Program-made: the position numbers and the translations under genes | Notes under the pieces: generated by a model | Seen by the model: only the letters and a program-made list of their open reading frames with translations | What the model was told of the DNA's origin: nothing | Database searches by the model: none | From: Acinetobacter sp. ANC 7912 | GTDB taxonomy: Bacteria; Pseudomonadota; Gammaproteobacteria; Pseudomonadales; Moraxellaceae | Direction: 5' to 3' | Assembly: GCF_039862785.1 (NCBI RefSeq) | Contig: NZ_CP156795.1 | Coordinates: forward strand, 1,612,001 to 1,676,000 | Length of the DNA stretch: 64,000 bases | In this document: one piece after another, positions 26,446 to 35,102 of the stretch | Layout: each line of letters starts with the position of its first letter | Position numbering within the stretch: the first letter of the stretch is position 1

Positions 26446-26894
26446 GACAATACTCCTTTATTGGTATTTTGGGGAATGGGAGGCATCACGGCATCCATCA
26501 GTTCCAGGTGTCCTTTGAGCACCCCTTTTAATGCAATAAATTGTTCGCTAATTTCTTTTAAATCACTGCTCACGCCCTGCATCAGCATGACTTGCAGGAC
26601 TTTCTGATCATCCAGCTGGATATGCAGCGAGCTGATCACCTGTTCCAGATATTGCTGTTGCAGATCGACCAGCTGGGAACGTAACGGTTTCAGGCTGACG
26701 TCATAAACCAGGGTCAGTGTGCCGACCATGACTTCATCACGAGAAACCAGCTCATCAATCAGGTGGCGGTTAATCATGTCGACAATGGCCTGCGAGCGGC
26801 TTTCATAGTGCTGCTCGACAATCTTTTGATCCAGCGATTGCAGGGTTTTTTCTGGCAAGGTGATACTGATCCGTGCCAATTTGTGTTTAGACAC
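26442..26894 (-). CDS. NikR-like ribbon-helix-helix regulator lacking most nickel ligands
   Basis: N-terminal ribbon-helix-helix (ARISITLPEKTLQSLD ... YESRSQAIVDMI) followed by a C-terminal ACT-like domain with the NikR landmark VGTLTLVYD. Aligned by eye to E. coli NikR, the nickel residues His76, His87, His89 and Cys95 correspond to Gln80, His91, Gln93 and Val99, so three of four are gone. It probably senses something other than nickel. The start is GTG at 26894, inside the end of the 40-aa ORF. It likely regulates this operon, but that is inference. Confidence 0.85.
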   Translation of the reverse strand: MSKHKLARISITLPEKTLQSLDQKIVEQHYESRSQAIVDMINRHLIDELVSRDEVMVGTLTLVYDVSLKPLRSQLVDLQQQYLEQVISSLHIQLDDQKVLQVMLMQGVSSDLKEISEQFIALKGVLKGHLELMDAVMPPIPQNTNKGVLS

Positions 26895-27009
26895 GCTTAC
26901 TTTCCTTTGCTAAATCTTGCTTGATATGAAGCCCAGCACGAACACTGAGTATGTCGACTAAAAATTGTGCGAAAGGATGCAGCTTGCTTGTTTTGCGATG
27001 TGAAGTCAT
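26887..27009 (-). CDS. Small 40-aa ORF upstream of the NikR-like gene
   Basis: ATG at 27009, preceded seven bases upstream by AGGAG, opens a 40-codon frame starting MTSHRKTSKLHPFAQFLVDI and ending KESKRV. The stop overlaps the GTG of the NikR-like gene by eight bases, and the sigma-54 promoter lies about 40 bases upstream of its ATG. It is basic and has no recognisable domain. It could be a coupling leader that lets ribosomes reach the GTG start, or a small regulatory protein. Confidence 0.5.
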   Translation of the reverse strand: MTSHRKTSKLHPFAQFLVDILSVRAGLHIKQDLAKESKRV

Positions 27010-27060
27010 GTGCATCTCCTCAGGTATTACAAAATCAGAAATTCGTATTACTTAGGAAAA

Positions 27061-27076
27061 TGCAGAAAGCGTGCCA
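27061..27076 (-). promoter_or_regulatory. Sigma-54 promoter for the NikR-like/allophanate hydrolase operon
   Basis: Minus-strand site TGGCACGCTTTCTGCA, GG-N10-GC with a perfect TGGCACG. The start would be near 27050. No NtrC dyad was recognised upstream. Confidence 0.75.
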
Positions 27077-27626
27077 GCTTTTAATCAGACATGTGTGAGC
27101 GTGGAAAAAACTAAAACGACATAAAAACAAAGCCCCATGCGCTGAGCTGGGGCTGGTTTAAGGGTCTTAACAACCAAAATGAGAATAATTTTAAGCACTT
27201 TTTATTTATAGGTAGGTCATATCATTGTTTTTCTGCCTACCGGATCAACTGAATATCACAGTGTCGAGTAATCAAGCCATTTGCCCTCCTCTGTTGATTG
27301 AGTTACATATCAATAGAAGCATAAAACGTACCAGTTCCAACAAAATATATAGATGATAAAAGCATCTCCAAAAAACAATGCCTTAGCGCAAATGGATACC
27401 AGTGAAAAATATTTATGCGCCAAGAGTGATCAAACTTGCACCAAAACGATATCAAATAAGGTTTCATGGTACAGTTTTCGGTAATGGAATCTTCACCAGT
27501 TACCCTTCTGTAGCCTTAATTATGAATGCTAAAACCACTCAGATTCAGGTTTCGATTAAAATTTGCACTACAGGTGAATTTCTATACAATAAATTCCATA
27601 AAAATGCCGAACAATAAGGAAATTTA
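27077..27626. other. 550-base gene-poor region with a minus-strand terminator and inverted repeat
   Basis: A minus-strand terminator-like hairpin, AGCCCCA/TGGGGCT followed by a T-rich tract, lies at 27121-27154. An inverted repeat GGTAGG/CCTACC lies at 27211-27241. On the minus strand near 27285 an AGGAGGG precedes ATG GCT TGA, an ORF of two codons that may be the start of a decayed gene. The plus-strand 71-codon frame from GTG 27402 has no ribosome site. I see no convincing protein gene. Confidence 0.4.
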
Positions 27627-28628
27627 ATGAAGACTTCATCTCTCCTTCCTACTGCCATTCTTTGTACGCCTTTTATTTTTGCGGCATGTAGCAAAACCGA
27701 GCAAGCAGAAACCACCAAAACCGAAATTCGGCAGGAAGACACCACGCAAGTTGCCGAAATGGCACAGCCTCAAGCTTTTGACCTGAATAAAATTCCGCTA
27801 AGTACAGCAACACTCGGTGACTTTCCTTATATTTCCCTGCCAGACGGTTATATCTATCAAAATACTGAACAGCGCAATTTTGAGCGTGTTCCATTCTGGA
27901 CAGGACAGCAACTGGAATGGGTGGAAGGACAATTATTCAGTTCAGGCATTACTTCGAAACCGGAATATAAAGAAGGTAATTTTTTAGAAATTCAGCGTAA
28001 TCTGGAAAGTGTGATCAAGGATTTGGGCGGTGTGGAAATTGCCAATAGCCAGATTCCAAAAGATATCATCGAGAAAATTCCGAAGGATTTTCAGGTGCAA
28101 TATTATGCGGGTCTGGGGGATATTTTTAACTACCCGACCAAGACTTATGTCGTTCGCCAAGAAGATACGTCTGCATGGTTCCAACTGACCCAATCTGGCA
28201 ATTATATTTCGCTAATGGTGGCTGAATCCAAGCCTTTAAATGTGACTGCCAAAGCGCTGACTTCAAGTGCACTAAAACAAAGTCTGGATCAGGACAATAA
28301 AGTTAGTGTACAGATTAATTTTGCAACGGATAAAACGGAAATTTTGCCGGACTCACAAGCGCAAATTGATCAGATTGTTGCCTTATTAAAAGACAATCCT
28401 AATTTAAAACTGGGCATTTATGGTCATACCGACAATACCGGTGATGCCGCACATAACTTAAAGCTGTCTGATCAACGTGCGCAAAGTGTGGTTGCTGCCC
28501 TGACCAAAGCAGGTATTGAAAGTAACCGTTTAATTGCTAAAGGTTTTGGGGATACTCAGCCTGTTGCAAATAATTCGAATGAAGATGGTAAAGCGAAGAA
28601 TCGTCGAGTGGAGTTGGTGAAGCTTTAA
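27627..28628 (+). CDS. OmpA-family peptidoglycan-binding lipoprotein
   Basis: Outer-membrane lipoprotein of 333 aa. The signal MKTSSLLPTAILCTPFIFAA is followed by the lipobox Cys. The N-terminal 200 residues are unassigned. The last ~110 residues are an OmpA_C domain (INFATDKTEILPDSQAQ, GHTDNTGDAAHN, LSDQRAQSV, and a GFGDTQPVANNS...KNRRVEL end) with the Asp and Arg that bind diaminopimelate. AAGGAAATTTA precedes the ATG. Its neighbours give no functional link, and it may be a stress or envelope-integrity protein. Confidence 0.88.
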   Translation: MKTSSLLPTAILCTPFIFAACSKTEQAETTKTEIRQEDTTQVAEMAQPQAFDLNKIPLSTATLGDFPYISLPDGYIYQNTEQRNFERVPFWTGQQLEWVEGQLFSSGITSKPEYKEGNFLEIQRNLESVIKDLGGVEIANSQIPKDIIEKIPKDFQVQYYAGLGDIFNYPTKTYVVRQEDTSAWFQLTQSGNYISLMVAESKPLNVTAKALTSSALKQSLDQDNKVSVQINFATDKTEILPDSQAQIDQIVALLKDNPNLKLGIYGHTDNTGDAAHNLKLSDQRAQSVVAALTKAGIESNRLIAKGFGDTQPVANNSNEDGKAKNRRVELVKL

Positions 28629-28651
28629 CACTGATAAGAAATAACTTTCAT

Positions 28652-28682
28652 AATAAACCGCCGAAAGGCAGTTTATTATTTT
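28652..28682 (+). terminator. Terminator after the OmpA-like lipoprotein gene
   Basis: Stem AATAAAC-GCC with GGC-GTTTATT around a GAAA loop (28652-28677), one mismatch, followed by a short T-rich tract. Confidence 0.6.
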
Positions 28683-28818
28683 AAGTAAGGAAATAAATCT
28701 ATAATTTTCGATGAATAACTAAGAAATTTGCTGGAGTATTCAATTAAAAATATTCAGATTTATTTTGATATATGCTAGTTTTAGTACACTTTAAATGAAT
28801 ACATTTTAGAAAAATTTC

Positions 28819-30609
28819 ATGCAAAAATATGCAGTTAATCAATATTTAATTGAAAATATACTTTCATGGGTCTCATCAGGCGAAATCGCAATTCCTGAAA
28901 TTCAACGTCCCTTTGTCTGGGATAGTTCCAAAGTACGTGATTTGATGGATAGTCTCTACCAAGGTTTTCCCATTGGTTATGTAATTGCGTGGAAAAATCC
29001 AAATGTAAAATTGAAAGATGGGACTCTAAGTGAAGGTAAAAAAGTACTGATTGATGGACAGCAACGTATTACGGCGTTAACTGCAGGTATTTTGGGGCAA
29101 TACGTTATTAATAAAAGTTATCAACGTGTAAAAATCAAAATCGCTTTTAATCCAATTGAAGAAAAATTTGAAGTACAAAACCCAGCAATTTTAAAAGATA
29201 AAACATGGTTAGCAGATATTCATGATGCGTTTTCTGGGCAAATTAGCCTAATCAAACTTGTACGTGAATATTTAAAACTCAATCCGGATGTTGATGAAGA
29301 TCAAATTGAAAATGCTTTTACACGTTTAATCAGTATTACTAAAAAACCTATTGGGATGATTGAATTAGCACCTGAGCTTGATATTGAAACTGTTACTGAA
29401 ATTTTTATTCGAATTAATTCTAAAGGCGTTGTACTTAGCCAAGCTGATTTTGCGATGAGTAAAATTGCTTCTGATACAGAAAATGATGGTAATACTTTAC
29501 GTAAAGCCATTGATTACTTCTGTCACTTAGCTATTTCTCCGGACTTTTATAAGCATATTGAAGACTATGATCCGGATTTTGCAAAAACAGACTACTATCA
29601 AAAAATGGTATGGTTGCAAAAAGAAAATGAAGACCTTTATGATCCAAGTTACAATGATTTATTAAGAGTAGCCTTTACCTCTCAATTTAATCGTGGTCGT
29701 CTCTCTGATCTTGTTAGCTTACTCTCAGGACGTAATTTTGAAACACGTACTTTTGAAGCTGATATTTCTACAGAATCTTATAAAAAATTAAAAGTTGGCG
29801 TACAAAATTTTATTAATGAAACTAATTTTAAAAGATTCTTGATGATCGTGAAGTCTGCAGGTTTTATTTCTCCTAAGCTTATACGTTCACAAAATGCACT
29901 AAACTTTGCTTATATTTTATATTTAAAATTAAAAGACTTAGGAGTTAATTCTGTAAAAATTGAAAGCTATGTAAAACGATGGTTAGTTTATAGCATTCTA
30001 ACAGGACGCTATTCAGCATCTCCTGAAAGTACAATTGATTATGACATTAAACAAATTTCAGAAAAATCTTTTGATGTTTACTTAAATGAAAAAGAAGAAA
30101 GTGAATTATCAGATGCGTTTTGGAATTCCTCGTTACCTCTAAGCTTAGATACTTCAGTCGCAAGCAGTCCATATTTTCACGTATTTTTAGCATCACAAGT
30201 GAAAGAAAATGATCTAGGTTTCTTGTCTAAAGATATTACGGTTGGGCACATGATCGAGCATCGCGGTGATGTTCACCATCTTTTTCCAAAAGAGTATTTA
30301 AAAAATGCTGGGTTAGACCGAAGCAAATATAATCAAATCGCCAATTATGTTTATATGCAGCAAGATATTAATATTAAAGTAGGAAAACAATCACCTAAAG
30401 AATATTTCTCAATCATCCGAAATCAAATTGATACCAATCAAGTCACAATTTCAGGTATTACGACTGAAAATGAACTATTAAATAATTTTGAAGCTCATTG
30501 TATTCCTAAAGAAATTGAAAATATGACTGTAGATAATTATTTTGTGTTTTTGGACCACCGAAGAAAGCTTATGGCACAAAAAATTAAAAATTATTATTTC
30601 TCATTATAA
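28819..30609 (+). CDS. DUF262/DUF1524 (GmrSD-like) protein, candidate anti-phage nuclease
   Basis: Single-chain protein of 596 aa. The N-terminal DUF262 part has IPEIQRPFVW at 25-34 and the nucleotide-binding motif DGQQR at 79-83. The C-terminal DUF1524-like HNH segment has the HHLFP motif near residues 485-490. This architecture matches GmrSD-type type IV restriction enzymes, which attack modified phage DNA, and related defence proteins. The gene is markedly AT-rich compared with its neighbours, suggesting transfer. It stands alone between two terminators and beside a toxin-antitoxin pair. The defence role is inferred from family knowledge. Confidence 0.82.
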   Translation: MQKYAVNQYLIENILSWVSSGEIAIPEIQRPFVWDSSKVRDLMDSLYQGFPIGYVIAWKNPNVKLKDGTLSEGKKVLIDGQQRITALTAGILGQYVINKSYQRVKIKIAFNPIEEKFEVQNPAILKDKTWLADIHDAFSGQISLIKLVREYLKLNPDVDEDQIENAFTRLISITKKPIGMIELAPELDIETVTEIFIRINSKGVVLSQADFAMSKIASDTENDGNTLRKAIDYFCHLAISPDFYKHIEDYDPDFAKTDYYQKMVWLQKENEDLYDPSYNDLLRVAFTSQFNRGRLSDLVSLLSGRNFETRTFEADISTESYKKLKVGVQNFINETNFKRFLMIVKSAGFISPKLIRSQNALNFAYILYLKLKDLGVNSVKIESYVKRWLVYSILTGRYSASPESTIDYDIKQISEKSFDVYLNEKEESELSDAFWNSSLPLSLDTSVASSPYFHVFLASQVKENDLGFLSKDITVGHMIEHRGDVHHLFPKEYLKNAGLDRSKYNQIANYVYMQQDINIKVGKQSPKEYFSIIRNQIDTNQVTISGITTENELLNNFEAHCIPKEIENMTVDNYFVFLDHRRKLMAQKIKNYYFSL

Positions 30610-30614
30610 AAAAT

Positions 30615-30643
30615 AAAAAAGACCACCTAAGTGGTCTTTTTTA
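30615..30643 (+). terminator. Terminator after the DUF262 gene
   Basis: Stem GACCAC/GTGGTC with loop CTAA, an A-run before and TTTTTT after. It can act in both directions. Confidence 0.85.
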
Positions 30644-30711
30644 TTTCTATTTCATCAAGCCACGGGTTCCAACGTAAACAAAACCTACCCTGTTTTCACT
30701 ATTAGAGCTGA

Positions 30712-31014
30712 TTAAACATTAAACCCAATATGTTTCCCTGTAGGCAGCTCTACATCAATACGCAGCTTTCCACCCATGGCTTCAACATATTTTTTCATTG
30801 TCGAAATCTTGAGATCGTTGCCACGATTCTCAATTGCACATAGTGAAGGTTGTTTAATCCCTAAAGTTTCAGCTAGTTCTTTTTGAGAAATTTCCAGCTC
30901 TTCGCGAATCATATGAAGATGTTGCTCAAGCAGCAGTTCTTCCGCCATTTCCTGAATACGTGCCTGACTCTCAGGAGAACGTTTCGCCAATAATTCTTGC
31001 AAAGTTTTAGCCAT
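30712..31014 (-). CDS. higA: HigA-like antitoxin (XRE helix-turn-helix)
   Basis: Antitoxin of 100 aa. The helix-turn-helix ISQKELAETLGIKQPSLCAIE is followed by the family stretch LKISTMKKYVEAMGGKL. It lies one base after the toxin gene, giving the toxin-first order typical of HigBA. It would bind and neutralise the toxin and repress the promoter at the dyad upstream of the toxin gene. Confidence 0.87.
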   Translation of the reverse strand: MAKTLQELLAKRSPESQARIQEMAEELLLEQHLHMIREELEISQKELAETLGIKQPSLCAIENRGNDLKISTMKKYVEAMGGKLRIDVELPTGKHIGFNV

Positions 31015-31015
31015 A

Positions 31016-31363
31016 TCAGGTTACTCCTAAAGATTTCAAATGCAGTGAATACTGTTCATCTGCAATTGCCAGCATCTCTGTATAGAAACGCTTGTTGCCA
31101 CTTTTGTCACCAATGCAGAGTACAATTGCCTGTCTTAATGGATCAAAAGCAAAAAATGCTCGAATTGGTTTTCCTCTATGTTGAACACGTAGCTCTTTCA
31201 TATTGGTATGTCTAGAGCCATATATCGTGTCTACTAAAGGTCGCCCAAGACTTGGTCCCTGACTCTGCAATACCACCAAAGCTGCTAAGACTTTTTCCTG
31301 TGTCGATTCGTCCTGTTGTTCAAGCCATTCATTAAATACATCTGTGGTCAGTACCGTCCACAT
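31016..31363 (-). CDS. higB: HigB-like toxin (phage Gp49-like, RelE fold)
   Basis: Toxin of 115 aa from the Gp49-like branch of the RelE superfamily. The characteristic run is LGRPLVDTIYGSRHTNMKEL, then RVQHRGKPIRAFFAFDP and GDKSGNKRFYTEM. Members cleave mRNA at the ribosome. Toxin precedes antitoxin with a 1-base gap. The pair sits between a defence-like gene and the guanidine carboxylase operon, consistent with a small acquired insert. Confidence 0.87.
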   Translation of the reverse strand: MWTVLTTDVFNEWLEQQDESTQEKVLAALVVLQSQGPSLGRPLVDTIYGSRHTNMKELRVQHRGKPIRAFFAFDPLRQAIVLCIGDKSGNKRFYTEMLAIADEQYSLHLKSLGVT

Positions 31364-31374
31364 ACCACCACCAA

Positions 31375-31396
31375 AATATAGACTATAAGCTATATA
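31375..31396. promoter_or_regulatory. Dyad operator/promoter region of higBA
   Basis: Inverted repeat TATAG-N8-CTATA (31377-31394) within an AT-rich dyad just upstream of the toxin start, the usual place for antitoxin autoregulation. Confidence 0.45.
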
Positions 31397-31423
31397 TTAC
31401 TAATATCCACTCTTTACTGCAAA

Positions 31424-31480
31424 TAAAAAACCGCCCTTACGGGCGGTCTTTAAAAGTTCCCTCCTTTTTCAAAGGAGGGT
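31424..31480 (-). terminator. Double terminator after the guanidine carboxylase gene
   Basis: Reading minus, stem CCCTCCTTT/AAAGGAGGG (31459-31479) is followed by ACCGCCC/GGGCGGT (31430-31447) and a T-run, so the carboxylase transcript ends before higBA. Confidence 0.8.
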
Positions 31481-31493
31481 TAGGGAGGTTTCT

Positions 31494-34400
31494 TTAAGTC
31501 ACCGGCGCCAAAGTAAACAACACCTGTCCTGTTTTCACCGTTTGCCCTTTCTCAATCGTAATCGCATCTACACGCATACGCTCAGGCGCAATAATTGGAA
31601 TTTCAATCTTCATCGCTTCAATCACGGCTAAGGTCGCACCTTCTTCCACGATATCGCCAGACTGACATTCAATTTTCCAGATCGAACCCGGCATATGCGA
31701 TTCCACCGCACAGCCACCTTCCGGAATAGCCACCGTTTCACCATCATCGACTGCGTCCAGACTTTCAGACACGTATTCTGCCAGTCCAGCTTCATGCCAG
31801 CGACGGCGTTCTGCTTCAAAGTTGGCCTGTTGTGTTGCCTTAAACTCGCTAATGCTGTCGGCATTGTCGGTCAGGAACTGGTTGTACTCTTTCAGGTTCA
31901 ACACGCCTTCTTCAATACGCAGTTTCAGACGACCTGCCTTAAAGTCCTCACGCATTTGCATCAGTTCTTCTTCAGACACTTCATAGAACTTGATCTGGTC
32001 AAAGAAGCGCAATAACCATGGCTTGCCTTGCTCGAAGTCCGCATTTTTACGGTAGCGTGACCACATTTGCGTAGTACGACCCACAAACTGATAACCACCT
32101 GGACCTTCCATACCGTAGACGCACATATAAGCCCCGCCGATACCGACAGCATTTTCAGGGGTCCAGGTACGTGCCGGATTATATTTCGTGGTGACTAAAC
32201 GTTGACGCGGATCAAGCGGAGTTGCCACTGGTGCACCTAAATATACATCGCCTAGGCCCATGACCAGATAGCTGGCGTTATACACCACATCTTTGACTGC
32301 ATGTTTATCCTTCAAGCCATTAATACGGCGGATAAACTCGATATTGTCTGGACACCACGGTGCATCTGGACGCACAGTTTGCATATAGCGTTCAGTTGCC
32401 AGCTGGGTTTGCGAATCTTCCCAAGCCAGTGGCAGATACACAGTACGTGATGGCACTTCCATTTCAGTCACATCAGGTAATTCAGTTTCAGCAACTTGCA
32501 GCAGACGCAACAGGTCGAGCTGATCCAGCTTGATTGAATCAAAATGGATTTGCAGCGAACGGATGCCCGGTGTCAGGTCGATAATGCCCGGAATATTCTG
32601 TTTTTGAACCCATTGCATCAAGGCATGAATACGGAACCGCAGGTTCAGATCTAGCACCAGCTCACCATATTCCACCAGCATGTAATTGTTACCTGCTGGG
32701 CGATACACCACATCTGGCGCACCATTTTCACCTTTTAAGGTATCCAGTACGGCATTTTTCAACGTAGCTAGTTCAGGATAGAAGGATTCATTGAATGAAA
32801 CTTCTTGGGTATCCAGTGCTTCAAGCTGCGCATGATATTTTTCATTCAGCAATTTGGCTTGATGATAGCTGACTGGAACAAATTTCACTTTATCACCGGC
32901 TTTGAGCTGACCGAGTTTCCACAGCTCCGAATTGATTACCACCGCGGGACAGACAAAACCACCCAAACTTGGGCCATCTGGACCGAGGATAATTGGCATA
33001 TCGCCAGTAAAGTCGATCGCACCAATGGCATAGGCATTGTCATGAATATTCGATGGATGCAGACCGGCTTCACCACCATCTTCACGTGCCCATTCAGGTT
33101 TTGGACCAATCAAACGGATACCGGTACGGCTCGAGTTAAAGTGGATTTCAAAGGTATTGGCAAAGAAGGTATCGATGTCATTTTTGGTAAAGAAGTCTGG
33201 TGCACCATGCGGGCCATACATCACCGCAATTTCCCATTCATGGCTGAATGTCGGCACTTGATCAGGTGTCAGCGCTTTGACTGCATCAGATGTAAATGCG
33301 TTGATTGGAAGCATATCGCCAATCAGCAGATTACGGCCGGCATGACCGCCAAACTGACCGAGGGTAAAGGTCGCTTGTGAACCTAAATATTCAGGCACAT
33401 TCAGACCGCCTTTAATACCGATATAGGTACGGCAACCGGTCGCGATCTTGCCACATTTCAAAATCTGACCTTTACGTACATTTACAGTTCGCCACATCGG
33501 TACTGCCACGCCATCTAAGGTGGATGGCATGTCACCACCCGCAAGTACGATCTGGCTGTCACAGTGGAATTTCAGTGTCGGACCTTGCAGGATACATTCC
33601 AGACCGGCGGTATTTGCTGGGTTACCTAAAAGCTGGTTTGCGACATTTAAAGACAATGGATCAATCGCACCTGATGGTGGCACACCGACATCCCAATAAC
33701 CGAGACGACCTGTGACATCCTGCACCGCAGTTTGGATCCCAGCTTGTAACACTTCGATTTTTTGGGTTTTCCACTCAAAGGTATTCAGGAAACGTGTGGT
33801 TTGTGTTCCCGCCTTAAACACCTCACAGTCGATAATATTTTGCAGATATTCCAGGTTGGTTTCGATACCGGCAACCTGAGTCTTCGCCAGTGTATCAGTC
33901 ATCGCCTGAATGGCTGCATCACGGTCATCTGCTGTGACAATGATTTTGGCAATCATCGGATCATAGAAAGACGATACATTCGAACCAGTTTCGACCCAGG
34001 TTTCGTTTCGTGCGTTTTCATCAAACTCGACATAGGTTAGCAGACCGGCACTTGGCTGGAAGTTCTTAATTGGATCTTCGGCATAGAGACGCACCTGAAT
34101 CGAATGTCCTTTGGATTCCAGTTGCTCGGTTGGAGCAGTCCAGTCACCGCTGGCAAGCGTTACCATCCATTCCACCAGGTCCACACCAAAGACTTGCTCC
34201 GTCACACCATGTTCGACTTGCAGACGGGTATTCACTTCAAGGAAGTAGAATTCTTGTGTGTCGGTATCCATGACAAATTCAACTGTACCCGCAGAACGGT
34301 AGTTCACTGACTCCATCAGCTGAATCGCTACATTCTGGATATAGGCACGTTGCTCATCGCTAATGTGCGGTGCTGGCGTTTCCTCGATCACTTTCTGGTT

Positions 34401-35099
34401 ACGACGTTGTACCGAACAATCGCGTTCACCCAGCGCAATCACCTTGCCTTGGCCATCACCAAAAATCTGCACTTCGATGTGACGCGCATTTTGTACGAAT
34501 TTTTCCAGGTACAGACCTGCATCTTTAAAGTTGGCTTGTGCCAAGTAAGACACGGTTGCATAGGCATCTTTCAACTCAGCTTCATTCCAGACCAGACGCA
34601 TGCCGATCCCGCCACCACCCGCAGTACTTTTCAGCATGACTGGGTAACCGATACGCGCCGCCTCTGTCAGTGCTTCAGCTTCATCTGCCAGTAATTGACT
34701 GCCTGGAAGCAATGGTACATTGGCCTGAATTGCCAACTCACGCGCCGTATGCTTTAAACCAAAAGCACGCATTTGTGCCGAATTTGGACCAATAAAGGCA
34801 ATGCCTTGTGATTCACACAGGTCGCAGAATTCTGCGTTTTCAGACAGGAAGCCATAACCCGGGTGAATTGCTTGAGCACCGGTCTGTTTCGCGACTTCCA
34901 GAATTTTTTCGATATTTAAATAACTTTGGCTGGCAGGAGCTTCACCAATATACACAGCTTCATCTGCAAGAGTGACGTGCAATGAATCACGATCGGCTTC
35001 GGAATAGACAGCGACAGATTGAATCCCCAGTTTTTTCAGGGTACGGATCACGCGGCAGGCAATCGCGCCACGGTTGGCAATCAGAACTTTATTAAACAT
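31494..35099 (-). CDS. Guanidine carboxylase (urea carboxylase-type biotin enzyme)
   Basis: ATP-dependent biotin carboxylase fused to a carboxyltransferase, 1201 aa. Residues 1-450 are biotin carboxylase (FNKVLIANRGAIACRV, the ATP-grasp stretch STAGGGGIGM, and EVNTRLQVEHGVTE). The middle region from about 470 carries the two KipA/KipI-like halves of urea carboxylases. The C-terminus holds the biotin site EAMKIE with Lys1164. Enzymes in ykkC riboswitch operons with DUF1989 partners act on guanidine rather than urea, so I prefer that name. It is third in the operon, four bases after the second DUF1989 gene. Confidence 0.88.
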   Translation of the reverse strand: MFNKVLIANRGAIACRVIRTLKKLGIQSVAVYSEADRDSLHVTLADEAVYIGEAPASQSYLNIEKILEVAKQTGAQAIHPGYGFLSENAEFCDLCESQGIAFIGPNSAQMRAFGLKHTARELAIQANVPLLPGSQLLADEAEALTEAARIGYPVMLKSTAGGGGIGMRLVWNEAELKDAYATVSYLAQANFKDAGLYLEKFVQNARHIEVQIFGDGQGKVIALGERDCSVQRRNQKVIEETPAPHISDEQRAYIQNVAIQLMESVNYRSAGTVEFVMDTDTQEFYFLEVNTRLQVEHGVTEQVFGVDLVEWMVTLASGDWTAPTEQLESKGHSIQVRLYAEDPIKNFQPSAGLLTYVEFDENARNETWVETGSNVSSFYDPMIAKIIVTADDRDAAIQAMTDTLAKTQVAGIETNLEYLQNIIDCEVFKAGTQTTRFLNTFEWKTQKIEVLQAGIQTAVQDVTGRLGYWDVGVPPSGAIDPLSLNVANQLLGNPANTAGLECILQGPTLKFHCDSQIVLAGGDMPSTLDGVAVPMWRTVNVRKGQILKCGKIATGCRTYIGIKGGLNVPEYLGSQATFTLGQFGGHAGRNLLIGDMLPINAFTSDAVKALTPDQVPTFSHEWEIAVMYGPHGAPDFFTKNDIDTFFANTFEIHFNSSRTGIRLIGPKPEWAREDGGEAGLHPSNIHDNAYAIGAIDFTGDMPIILGPDGPSLGGFVCPAVVINSELWKLGQLKAGDKVKFVPVSYHQAKLLNEKYHAQLEALDTQEVSFNESFYPELATLKNAVLDTLKGENGAPDVVYRPAGNNYMLVEYGELVLDLNLRFRIHALMQWVQKQNIPGIIDLTPGIRSLQIHFDSIKLDQLDLLRLLQVAETELPDVTEMEVPSRTVYLPLAWEDSQTQLATERYMQTVRPDAPWCPDNIEFIRRINGLKDKHAVKDVVYNASYLVMGLGDVYLGAPVATPLDPRQRLVTTKYNPARTWTPENAVGIGGAYMCVYGMEGPGGYQFVGRTTQMWSRYRKNADFEQGKPWLLRFFDQIKFYEVSEEELMQMREDFKAGRLKLRIEEGVLNLKEYNQFLTDNADSISEFKATQQANFEAERRRWHEAGLAEYVSESLDAVDDGETVAIPEGGCAVESHMPGSIWKIECQSGDIVEEGATLAVIEAMKIEIPIIAPERMRVDAITIEKGQTVKTGQVLFTLAPVT

Positions 35100-35102
35100 A
35101 AC

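Noticed and set aside
27402..27617. 71-codon plus-strand frame before the OmpA-like gene
   Set aside because: GTG start without a ribosome site, no domain, and it overlaps the leader of the lipoprotein gene.
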